Shown here: piece by piece, positions 26,125-33,705 of the stretch
Numbering within the stretch: the first letter of the stretch is position 1
Layout of the letters: each line of letters starts with the position of its first letter
Origin: Nocardia cyriacigeorgica
GTDB taxonomy: Bacteria > Actinomycetota > Actinomycetes > Mycobacteriales > Mycobacteriaceae
Reading direction: 5' to 3'
DNA: 64,000 nucleotides
NCBI RefSeq assembly: GCF_029868385.1
Contig: NZ_JARWNX010000043.1
Span: 124,001-188,000 of the forward strand
Notes under the pieces: generated by a model
Told to the model about the DNA's origin: nothing
The model's input: only the letters and a program-made list of their open reading frames with translations
Database searches by the model: none
Made by a program: the position numbers and the translations under genes

Positions 26125-26901
26125 GCGGTTGGCAAGTGTAATGGGCTGGTGCGGTTTCGCGTAACCGGGGCGGGTGGTGAGTCCGGGGGTGGGTGGTCGG
26201 GCGGTCACGTGACGCTGGCGGGTCGGACCTGTGGTGCGGTCCGCGTCGGGTGTGATGGGGGTCGTGAGGGGTGGGGTGTGGGTAGCTTTGTCGACTTTTG
26301 GATGGGCGCGATATCATCCAAATATGTTGCATACCAATGAGTTCGGATATCCGCCTGTCATGGGCGGCCGATGTCGGCGGCGGTGGCGGGTGTAATGATC
26401 ACCGGGTACGGAACACGGTAGCCGAATATCCAACGACACTGTGTCGCTTGTCGATTCGTGCGCGCCGGGTCACCCTGGTCGTTGCGTGGAGTTTGCTGCG
26501 GTCCGCCCTCGGCGGGTCGGCAACCTCACTCTTACGGTTTGCCGCGTGTCGGGCGACGTTTGCGGGTACCGTGGCGAATCGGTGAATTCGGGGCTTCCCA
26601 TGAGTTGACGCCGCAGGAGGCAAATCGGGGACGACGAAAAGCGCGACGACGAAAAGGCCCGGATGCGCACCCCCTGCGGCGCACCCGGGCGGGAAAATTA
26701 TACCAGTCGGTGTGTTTCGGGTTTCTCGCCTAGTTTTCGTACCAAAAGTTTGTATTCGGGGCGAAAACCCTGTTGTAAGTGTTGATAAAACTCATAACTT
26801 CGCATCTGTGGCCTGTTTCCCTTCGGGCTCGTCATGGCTGCGAAGGAGCCCGCCGGGGTGGAACTCCTTGGGCTCCATAAGGCTTCGGAGGCGTTTCGAA
26901 G
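26125..26901. other. Gene-poor, lower-GC stretch before the TetR gene
   Basis: About 780 bp without a convincing gene and visibly richer in A and T than its surroundings. It holds an 8-bp inverted repeat TTTGGATG/CATCCAAA (26297-26304, 26315-26322), a strong hairpin at 26657-26690, and near the TetR gene two imperfect dyads, TACCAAAAGTTTGTA (26740-26754) and GTTGATAAAACTCATAAC (about 26781-26798), that could be butyrolactone-type autoregulatory elements. Confidence 0.55.
26657..26690 (-). terminator. Orphan minus-strand terminator-like hairpin
   Basis: GCCCGG-a-TGCGC ... GCGCA-c-CCGGGC forms a stem of 11 pairs with one opposed mismatch. On the minus strand it is followed by CCTTTTCG. No minus-strand gene is recognised upstream, so it could end an antisense or small RNA from the TetR promoter region. 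Confidence 0.45.
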
Positions 26902-27567
26902 ATGGCACGGCAGCAAGAGCGGGCCCGCCGGACACGTGCGGCGATCATCAGGTCCGCCGCCGTTGAGTTCGGTAAGAGCGGCTACGCCGCCGCATCGCTC
27001 AACCGCATACTGGAAGGATCGCGAGCCACCAAGGGCGCCATGTACTTCCATTTCGATTCCAAGGAGGATCTGGCGCGCGCCGTCCTCGACACGGCGCTGG
27101 ATCGATATCGATTCTCCGCCGACCGCTGGCTGGCGCGCACCGACCTCGGTCCGCTCGACGTCATGCACGGCATGCTCGACGAGATCGCGCTACGGCTCGA
27201 GCACGACATCATCGTGCAGGCCGAATTCCGGCTCATCATCGAGCCCGACTTCTACCGCGACGTCCCCAACGGCGGCGGACGGATCATCGCCCGAGCCACC
27301 CGCTCGCTCGCCGTGCGCGCCATCGAGCAGGGTCAGCTACGCGCCGACGCCGACCCCGACCGCTTCGCCCGCACCCTCGCGGCCGCGCTGGCGGGTCAGC
27401 GCTACTTCATCGACCTGTTCGGCAACGGAGTCGATCTGCGTTCGCGATTCCAGGAAGCGCTCGAGGTGGTGATCGAGTCCATGTCGACCCCGGAATGGGT
27501 GGAGCGATTCCGTCGCGAGGGCTGGCGCGCGGGCGCTCGGCTGGAAGAGCTCGGTTTAGCGCTCTGA
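26902..27567 (+). CDS. TetR regulator of the gamma-butyrolactone receptor type
   Basis: 221 residues. The N-terminal helix-turn-helix MARQQERARRTRAAIIRSAA ... TKGAMYFHFDSKEDLARAV closely resembles ScbR/ArpA-family receptors, including the typical ALYFHF-like motif. Such proteins bind autoregulatory (ARE) sites and release DNA on binding a butyrolactone or related signal. No AfsA-type synthase lies nearby, so it may be an orphan (pseudo-receptor). It has no close neighbour in an operon: tRNA-Lys is on one side, tRNA-Glu/Asp/Phe on the other. The start codon lacks a good Shine-Dalgarno. Ligand and targets are unknown. Confidence 0.8.
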   Translation: MARQQERARRTRAAIIRSAAVEFGKSGYAAASLNRILEGSRATKGAMYFHFDSKEDLARAVLDTALDRYRFSADRWLARTDLGPLDVMHGMLDEIALRLEHDIIVQAEFRLIIEPDFYRDVPNGGGRIIARATRSLAVRAIEQGQLRADADPDRFARTLAAALAGQRYFIDLFGNGVDLRSRFQEALEVVIESMSTPEWVERFRREGWRAGARLEELGLAL

Positions 27568-27662
27568 CCAGCCGGTTTGGGAAACCTCGCAACTCTGTCA
27601 TAAGCTATGCGAGCTCCCAACGGACAGCCGTTGTAAAGCCGGTCCGGAGAAATCCGGGACGA

Positions 27663-27735
27663 GCCCCCTTCGTCTAGCGGCCTAGGACGCCGCCCTTTCA
27701 AGGCGGTAGCGCGGGTTCGAATCCCGTAGGGGGTA
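27663..27735 (+). tRNA. tRNA-Glu (TTC)
   Basis: 73 nt. Acceptor GCCCCCT/AGGGGGT, anticodon arm CCGCC-CTTTCAA-GGCGG with anticodon TTC, T arm GCGGGTTCGAATCCCG. Discriminator A; CCA is not encoded. First of three clustered tRNAs. Confidence 0.95.
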
Positions 27736-27764
27736 CGATCTTCGGATCGTAAGAGGTAGTGCAA

Positions 27765-27838
27765 GGCCCTGTGGCGCAGTTGGTTAGCGCGCCGCCCTGT
27801 CACGGCGGAGGTCGCGGGTTCGAGTCCCGTCAGGGTCG
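27765..27838 (+). tRNA. tRNA-Asp (GTC)
   Basis: 74 nt. GGCCCTG/CAGGGTC acceptor, anticodon arm CCGCC-CTGTCAC-GGCGG with anticodon GTC, T arm GCGGGTTCGAGTCCCGT, discriminator G. Thirty nt after tRNA-Glu; a hairpin follows. Confidence 0.95.
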
Positions 27839-27844
27839 CAAGTA

Positions 27845-27866
27845 AACGCCGGAGCAATCCGGCGTT
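27845..27866 (+). terminator. Hairpin after tRNA-Asp
   Basis: AACGCCGG-AGCAAT-CCGGCGTT, 8-bp perfect stem, followed by TCAC; probably ends or processes the Glu-Asp transcript. Confidence 0.6.
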
Positions 27867-27896
27867 TCACGTATGGCATTCCGTTCGGGTGCCTGC

Positions 27897-27970
27897 GGCC
27901 AGGTAGCTCAGTTGGTACGAGCGTCCGCCTGAAAAGCGGAAGGTCGCCGGTTCGATCCCGGCCCTGGCCA
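27897..27970 (+). tRNA. tRNA-Phe (GAA)
   Basis: 74 nt. GGCCAGG/CCTGGCC acceptor, anticodon arm CCGCC-TGAAAA-GCGG with anticodon GAA, T arm GCCGGTTCGATCCCGGC, discriminator A. CCA is not fully encoded. Confidence 0.95.
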
Positions 27971-28028
27971 CCCTCCGCCCTCCGTCATGCTCGCTGAAAG
28001 CGCTCGCGTTGGCGGAGGGTTTGTTTTA
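27971..28028 (+). terminator. Terminator of the tRNA cluster
   Basis: CCCTCCGCC (27971-27979) pairs with GGCGGAGGG (28011-28019), followed by TTTGTTTTATTT, a strong U-run. The loop contains a smaller AGCG/CGCT stem. Confidence 0.85.
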
Positions 28029-28039
28029 TTTGAGGGGGT

Positions 28040-28232
28040 GCAACCCCCCGTCCCCGCCCGGCGGGGCTTCGCCCCCCGGCCCCCCGACGGTTGGTTGCGT
28101 TTCAGCTTCGTCCCCCCGGACGGTTGTTGGGTCTTAGCTGCGTCCCCCCGACAGTTGGTTGGGTCTCCCGGACGGTTGTTGCGTCTTAGCTTCGTCCCCC
28201 CGGACGGTTGTTGCTTCTTAGGCTTTGTCTCT
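28040..28232. repeat. Imperfect minisatellite of about five GACGGTTG units
   Basis: Units of ~32 bp built on GTCCCCCCGGACGGTTGTTG followed by a (G/C)TCTTAGCTTC tail. The GACGGTTG core (GACAGTTG in one copy) starts at 28086, 28119, 28150, 28171 and 28203: spacings 33, 31, 21 and 32. A GGGGCTTCGCCCC hairpin precedes it. The rest of the stretch up to 28387 shows no gene. Confidence 0.75.
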
Positions 28233-28387
28233 GTGGGTGCGCACAGTTCGGGCGATTCACGCGAGGTCGGGTATGTCTACTGTGGTCATGATTTTCGGCC
28301 GATGATCGCTCCAGGGGTCATGCGGGGACACGGGGTGGGTTCGGCTATTTCCGTGCTGGGCGCTGAGGCTGGTGGGAAGCTGGGTGG

Positions 28388-28573
28388 ATGGCTGAATCCT
28401 GGTATTACTGCCTGAAGCACAAGCGGGCCGAACAGGGGAAACGGTGCTGGTTCGCGGATCGGCTCGGGCCGTTTCCGGATCGGGCCACGGCGGAGCGGGC
28501 CTTGGAGATCGTGCGGGAACGCAATGCCGCCGAGGATGCGCGGGACCAGAAATGGCGTGACGGAAGTAACTGA
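28388..28573 (+). CDS. Small conserved protein (WYYCLKH type)
   Basis: 61 residues beginning MAESWYYCLKHKRAEQGKRC and continuing with WFADRLGPFPDRATAERAL. The WYYCL-H...DRLGP(F/Y)-x-T/R-x-EA pattern is a small protein I recall as widespread in actinobacteria, with a C-terminal NAAEDARDQKW tail. It contains two cysteines (CLKH and KRC) that might bind a metal. No function is known to me. Stands alone between the minisatellite and ppm. Confidence 0.75.
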   Translation: MAESWYYCLKHKRAEQGKRCWFADRLGPFPDRATAERALEIVRERNAAEDARDQKWRDGSN

Positions 28574-28828
28574 GCGCGGTCGCCGCATCGGGAGCCTGCG
28601 GCGGCGCCGTGCGCGGGCTGTGTGCTGGGCGACAATCGAATTCGAGCGAACGGCGGTGTTCGTGAGATCACCGGATGTGCGTCCGGCGCCGTGAGGTGGC
28701 AGAGTGTGGCCCTGGTGCGCTGAATTCGCGGGGAGGCGGATCAGCTACCGTTCACGAGAAATCAGACGATCGCTCGCGGCCTGCGCACGGGTCACCGAGC
28801 GCGACCAGGTGAGCAGGGAGGGCGACCC

Positions 28829-29548
28829 TTGAGGGTTACCGTTGTTGTGCCGACCTACAACGAGCGCGAAAATCTGCCTGTTGCGGTGGAACGGCTGACC
28901 GCGCTACCGGTGGCCGACCTGCACGTGCTCGTCGTGGACGACAACTCACCGGACGGCACCGGTGAAGTCGCCGACAAACTCGCCGCCGAACTGCCCAACG
29001 TCGTGAGCGTGCTGCACCGCACCGAAAAAGACGGCCTCGGCCGCGCCTACATCGCCGGAATCACCCGCGCCCTCGACGACGGCGCCGACGTGGTGATCCA
29101 GATGGACGCCGACCTGTCACACCCCGCCGAAGTCATCCCGGCCATGCTGGAGAAACTGACCGGCACCGACGCGGGCGTCGTCCTCGGCTCCCGTTATGTG
29201 CCCGGCGGCTCCACCGCCGCCGAATGGAAGTGGTACCGCAAGGCGCTGTCGGCCTGGGCCAACTTCTACGTGAACCTGATCCTGCGCCTCGGCGTCAAAG
29301 ACGCCACCGCGGGCTTCAAAGCCTGGAAAGCCGACACCCTGCGCGCCATCGACGTCGCCTCGATCCGCAGTAACGGCTACTCGTTCCAGGTCGAGATGAA
29401 CTACCGCACCGTCAAAAAAGGCATCTCCATCGCCGAAGTGCCCATCCGCTTCGAGGAACGCACCCTCGGCGCCTCCAAGATGAGCCTCAAGGTGCAGCTG
29501 GAATCGGCCCTCATGCCGTGGAAGCTGCTCTTCGGCCGCGCGGTCTGA
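28829..29548 (+). CDS. ppm: Polyprenol monophosphomannose synthase
   Basis: 239 residues, GT2 glycosyltransferase. VVVPTYNERENLP opens the nucleotide-binding half, VVDDNSPDGTG and QMDADLSHPAE supply the Asp/DxD metal site, and DATAGFKAWK is typical of dolichol-phosphate mannose synthases. It makes the mannosyl donor for lipomannan and lipoglycans. The protein lacks the Lnt acyltransferase half fused in M. tuberculosis Ppm1. Translation starts at TTG with GGGAGGG 5 nt upstream. Confidence 0.88.
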   Translation: MRVTVVVPTYNERENLPVAVERLTALPVADLHVLVVDDNSPDGTGEVADKLAAELPNVVSVLHRTEKDGLGRAYIAGITRALDDGADVVIQMDADLSHPAEVIPAMLEKLTGTDAGVVLGSRYVPGGSTAAEWKWYRKALSAWANFYVNLILRLGVKDATAGFKAWKADTLRAIDVASIRSNGYSFQVEMNYRTVKKGISIAEVPIRFEERTLGASKMSLKVQLESALMPWKLLFGRAV

Positions 29549-29599
29549 TCACACTCCGACACGGCTGACGGCACGTCTGCGACCGAGGACGCGGACCGC

Positions 29600-31069
29600 C
29601 TACTCCGGCCAGTCGAGCAGCGTATCGATGAACAGCTGCCGCACCCGCTCCACCTGGTCGTGCATATTCGCCGGATCCCACCCGCCGACATCGATCGGGT
29701 CGAGCACCGCCACCTCGACCACGCCCGGCCGGACGACCATCGAATCGCGCCAGGAGATCTCACCCGCATTGCGGATCACCACCGGAATCACCGGCACACC
29801 CGCCTGGATCGCGATATGGAAGGCGCCCTTCTTGAACGGGCCGACCTCCGGCGTATAGGAACGGGTGCCCTCCGGCGCCACGGCGATGGACAGGCCCTCG
29901 CGCAGGGTGCGCACCACCGGTTCCAGCGACGCCTTGGCGCGCGCGGTATCGGCACGATCGATGAAGGTGACCCCGACGAACCGCATCAGCGGTCCGAACA
30001 CCGGATTCTTGGTCAGCTCCTTCTTACCGATCCCGGTGACCCCGCCGCCGAGCACCGCGGGAACGATGATCACGTCGTATTGGCTCTGATGGTTGAATAC
30101 AAAAACCGCAGGCCGCGGCGCGCGGGCGTTATGGGCGCCGGTGACCCGCAGCCGCACACCGGTGGCCCGCAGTGTGGCGCCGGTGCCGAATTTCATCAGG
30201 GCATCGGCCATCGGCCTGCGTGCGCGCGTATAGGACTTGCTCAGCACACCGATGATCGCCCCGGCGATGAGCCCGGCGAATCCGGCGACGGTCCGCCCGA
30301 TATCGGCCGCCCGCGCAGGCTGGCGCGGGCGGAAGGTCGACGCGGGCCAGTCCTGTTCCGCGCAGGTGACCGCCAGCTCGGAATCCGGGTTCACCGCGAC
30401 CGGGAACCGCACCGCCGACAGGGTCGCCAGATCGACGGCGCTCGCGGCATAGGCGTAGCTGGCGTCGAGATCGATCCCGGAGGCCGCCGCGAACTCCCGG
30501 ACGGCATCGGCCTTTCCCGAACGCCACAGGGTCGGGCCCTCCGGATAGCCGGTCAGTACACCCGCGTCGGCGGCCATCCGGGTGTACAGCATGTGCTCGA
30601 TGCCGAGCGCCGCCGCCACCGGCGCGAGTACGTAACGGGTCGCCGAGGAGACCAGGACGACCGTGTGCCCGGCCGCTCGGTGAGTGCGGATCAGCCGCCA
30701 TGCCTCGGGATGGATGCGGCCGTACACGGTGTGCTTGAACAGGCGTGTGCCGATCTCGGCGATGTCGGCCTCGGTGCGTCCGGCGAGAACCGTGGTCGCC
30801 GAATGTAGGAACCGGCCGTACGCCCTGTCGTCCGGATGGGCCCGGATACCGTCCAGCAGCAGCCCGGCCACCTGCTCGTCGCGGTCACGGCGGCCGAATG
30901 GGCGGCGACGCGCGGGCGGCGCCGCGAAACCGTCGACCACGACGCCGCCGAGTTCGAAGACCGCCGCGACCCCGGGCCCCTGCGGACCCGATCGGATCGC
31001 GGCGATGATCGAGTCGATATCCGAATACGCCGCACCCATGTCCACCGCGCCTGTCTTGTCGTCGCCCAC
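29600..31069 (-). CDS. plsC: Lysophospholipid acyltransferase fused to a degenerate HAD domain
   Basis: 489 residues. The C-terminal PlsC domain has NHQSQYD (326-332, HX4D) and EGTRS (400-404) after a hydrophobic segment (262-276) and should acylate lysophosphatidic acid. The N-terminal ~250 residues follow the SerB-like HAD-IB fold, but motif I, normally DxDGT, reads FELGGVVVDG (E39, G41), and motif IV, normally SDSxxD, reads AYAASAVDL. Both catalytic aspartates of motif I are gone, so phosphatase activity is unlikely. The start GTG overlaps the plsB stop by one base. M. tuberculosis Rv2483c has the same architecture, as I recall with an intact FDFDGT. Confidence 0.85.
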   Translation of the reverse strand: MGDDKTGAVDMGAAYSDIDSIIAAIRSGPQGPGVAAVFELGGVVVDGFAAPPARRRPFGRRDRDEQVAGLLLDGIRAHPDDRAYGRFLHSATTVLAGRTEADIAEIGTRLFKHTVYGRIHPEAWRLIRTHRAAGHTVVLVSSATRYVLAPVAAALGIEHMLYTRMAADAGVLTGYPEGPTLWRSGKADAVREFAAASGIDLDASYAYAASAVDLATLSAVRFPVAVNPDSELAVTCAEQDWPASTFRPRQPARAADIGRTVAGFAGLIAGAIIGVLSKSYTRARRPMADALMKFGTGATLRATGVRLRVTGAHNARAPRPAVFVFNHQSQYDVIIVPAVLGGGVTGIGKKELTKNPVFGPLMRFVGVTFIDRADTARAKASLEPVVRTLREGLSIAVAPEGTRSYTPEVGPFKKGAFHIAIQAGVPVIPVVIRNAGEISWRDSMVVRPGVVEVAVLDPIDVGGWDPANMHDQVERVRQLFIDTLLDWPE

Positions 31070-33528
31070 TATCGCTCCGAAGCCGGGAGGTTGGACGGAT
31101 CGAGGGCGGCGGCGCGGGAGATCCGTGTACCGATGACACGCAGCCGTTCAGCGAATTCGGCACGGCGTGCGGCTAGTTCGGCGGGCTCGGATTCGGCCGG
31201 ATCCACCAGATCGTAATTGGTGGCCAGTTTGAGTGCGCTGGTGAACAATTCGGTCGATACCGATTCCGTGCTGTGCAGCCGTTGCTGCAACAGCATCTGT
31301 TTGCCCACCGCGACGCATTCATCGATGAATTGTTTGCGGTCCGCGATGGCCGCACCGCCTCGGTCGGCCAGACGTTCGGCCACCACCAGTTGGGCGTCGA
31401 AGAACGAACGCAGCACGCGGTGGGCCATCATGAAACCGGAGGCGGTGAGCTGGGCCAGGATCTCCACGCTCAGGGTGTCTCGGGTCCGGTGATTCCAACC
31501 CGGATCGATCAGCAGCATCTCGGCGGTCAACTGCTCGGAGAATTCACCGCGCTCGGGGAAGAAGAACTCGAATTTCAGCAGATCGCGCAGCCGGAACGCC
31601 TCTTCCCATCCGGTGCGCAGCGGGTCGGTGTCGATGCCGTCGTCCAGATCCTGGGTCGCGGTATCGACCGCGGCGAGGATGGACAGCTCGACGATCGCCC
31701 GGTTGACGAACCAGTGCACGGCGCTGTTGCGATAGAACGCTGCCTCGAGATGCGCCCCCGATTCGATCGAATAGACCGGTTCGAGGCCGCCTCGATACAC
31801 GGTGACGACCTTGGCCAGCGACAACTGCTCCAGCACCACCGCCAGGCTCTGCTCATCGCGCAGCGCCGCCACCTCGCCGCGCGGCAGATCGCGGCGTTCG
31901 ATGTAGTCGACGACCGGGGCAAGCAGATCGCAGACCTCGCGCAGGGTGAGCGCGCGTTCGTGCACGCCGAGCAGCGCGAGGGTGGCCAGCGCGTTGACGG
32001 TGATCGGGGTGACCTCGTTGATCCCGACGGCCACCTCGAAGGCCAGCCGCTGCACCGCCTTGCGTTCCAGCTCGCCCACCTCGTCGCCGGTATCGACGAC
32101 CGGTGCCGCGGTGCCGTCGGCGCGATGCAGCGGAATCGACAGCGGCGGCGCGGTGAGCGGATCACCGTGGGCGGCCAGCCGTTCCCGCGCCGAGAGCGGA
32201 GCACCGAACCGGACATAGACGTGCCCGGCCGAATGCTGCTGGCTGCGCACATATCTGGCCATCCAGGCCAGGCCCTCGGGTTTCTTCTTACCGCCGGACT
32301 GTTCGCTGGCGATGGCGCCGAGTTCGTTGAGCCGCTCGTAGGTGATCGACACCGGCACCAGCATCACATCGTCGATCCGGTTCCAGCGCACCGCCGCGGC
32401 CAGGTAGTTCAACAAGCCGTAGCGCGGTGGGCGAAGTTTTCCGGTGCGGGTGCGTCCGCCCTCGAAATACCACTCCAGGTTGAAGCGTTTGGCCAGCAGA
32501 TAGCCGAAATACTCTTCGACGACGGCCTTGTAGACCTCGTCGTCGCCGAAGCTGCGCCGGATGAACACGGTTCCGGTGCGCCGGGCGATCGGGCCCATCG
32601 GCCAGAACCGCAGGTTGGCGCCACCGATCACATGATTGGGCGGGAAATCGTTGCGGGCGAGCACATCACCGAGGACGAAGGCGTCGACGTAGGAGCGGTG
32701 CGAGGGCAGGAACACCAGCGGATAGCGGCGATTGAGATCGCGCAGGGCGTCCAGCCCGGATTCATCGCAGTCGACCTTCCAGGTCGAGGCGTGTACGGGC
32801 CGCATGGCCTGGGTGAACAGATCCGAGACCAGCCTGCTCTGCGCGGCGACCAGTTCCCGCAGCGCCTTCTCGGCCCGCCGGTACACCTCGTGCCTGCTCG
32901 CGCCGATGCGATCGGCGATGAGGTCGAGACGGCGCAGGAACTCGGGGGAGTCGAGGATCTCCTCGGCCACCAGCCGCGGCACCTTGTAGCGATCGCCGAT
33001 GACCGAACGTTCGGCCCGTTCGAGCGCGACGACGCCCGCCCGCAGGATCGCGCGCGCGAACGGCTCGGTGGTGCCCGCGATATGCAGGGCCGAGGCCTCC
33101 GGGTTGTTGGCACGCAGTTCGCTGAGCCGCGCCGGACGTCCGGTGAGCACGACGTGCCGGTCCGGTTCGCGGCGCACCAGTCGGCGCTGGGCCAGCCGGT
33201 GCGGTTTGCGTGGATTGCTCAGCATCACCAGATCGGCGAAGGTGGTGCGGCGCACGCCCTCGCGTTCGGGTGGCAGCCACAGCACCCGGACCGGAACCAC
33301 CAGCGGATCGTCGGTGCGTCCGGTCAACCGGTCGGCGATGGCGTCGGCATCCAGGTCGATCTGGGTGACCGGGGCATCGGTACCGACCTCCGCGGCGAGA
33401 CCACCTTCGGCCAGCCAGGTGCCGATAAGCTCGCGTTCGACCCGTGAGGCCGCCTCTACCAGCGCGACCACCGAGCCGGTGCTCGGCTCACCGGAGCTGC
33501 GGGCCGGTGCGCCGCCGCGATCGATCAT
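31069..33528 (-). CDS. plsB: Glycerol-3-phosphate acyltransferase
   Basis: 819 residues. Acyltransferase blocks are PSHRSYVDAFVLGDVL (HX4D), GTVFIRRSFGDDEVY and EGGRTRTGKLRPPRYGLL, then VPVSITYE. It transfers the first acyl chain to glycerol-3-phosphate. Coupled to the plsC fusion, so both steps to phosphatidic acid are in one operon, like Rv2482c-Rv2483c. The ATG at 33528 has GGAGGG 8 nt upstream; a longer frame to 33567 does not. Confidence 0.92.
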   Translation of the reverse strand: MIDRGGAPARSSGEPSTGSVVALVEAASRVERELIGTWLAEGGLAAEVGTDAPVTQIDLDADAIADRLTGRTDDPLVVPVRVLWLPPEREGVRRTTFADLVMLSNPRKPHRLAQRRLVRREPDRHVVLTGRPARLSELRANNPEASALHIAGTTEPFARAILRAGVVALERAERSVIGDRYKVPRLVAEEILDSPEFLRRLDLIADRIGASRHEVYRRAEKALRELVAAQSRLVSDLFTQAMRPVHASTWKVDCDESGLDALRDLNRRYPLVFLPSHRSYVDAFVLGDVLARNDFPPNHVIGGANLRFWPMGPIARRTGTVFIRRSFGDDEVYKAVVEEYFGYLLAKRFNLEWYFEGGRTRTGKLRPPRYGLLNYLAAAVRWNRIDDVMLVPVSITYERLNELGAIASEQSGGKKKPEGLAWMARYVRSQQHSAGHVYVRFGAPLSARERLAAHGDPLTAPPLSIPLHRADGTAAPVVDTGDEVGELERKAVQRLAFEVAVGINEVTPITVNALATLALLGVHERALTLREVCDLLAPVVDYIERRDLPRGEVAALRDEQSLAVVLEQLSLAKVVTVYRGGLEPVYSIESGAHLEAAFYRNSAVHWFVNRAIVELSILAAVDTATQDLDDGIDTDPLRTGWEEAFRLRDLLKFEFFFPERGEFSEQLTAEMLLIDPGWNHRTRDTLSVEILAQLTASGFMMAHRVLRSFFDAQLVVAERLADRGGAAIADRKQFIDECVAVGKQMLLQQRLHSTESVSTELFTSALKLATNYDLVDPAESEPAELAARRAEFAERLRVIGTRISRAAALDPSNLPASER

Positions 33529-33647
33529 GAGTGGTCCCTCCGCAGAAACGACGATCCCTCTATTCAAGCCCGCCAGCGGGATCCGCGCAGGAACTACGGG
33601 CCGAGAGTCGCTTCTCGGCTATGGCATCGGGCACAGTTCGGTTTGCT

Positions 33648-33666
33648 GTAGGTAATGCTAACCTTA
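33648..33666 (+). promoter_or_regulatory. IdeR/DtxR-type iron box upstream of the salicylate synthase
   Basis: GTAGGTAATGCTAACCTTA agrees with the IdeR consensus TTAGGTTAGGCTAACCTAA at 15 of 19 positions. It lies 39 bp upstream of the start codon and predicts iron-dependent repression. Confidence 0.75.
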
Positions 33667-33705
33667 CCTACTGAAGTAGGGTCAGCTAGTTTTCTTGGAG
33701 GATCG

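Noticed and set aside
26298..26585. 95-codon open frame between tRNA-Lys and TetR
   Set aside because: No ribosome-binding site, no recognisable domain and composition unlike a protein.
27663..27970. tRNA-Glu/Asp/Phe cluster as an integration site with attL/attR
   Set aside because: No integrase gene and no direct repeat of a tRNA 3' end found in the window.
31273..33447. 724-codon plus-strand open frame opposite plsB
   Set aside because: Antisense shadow with H/G/R/Q bias; plsB motifs are unambiguous.
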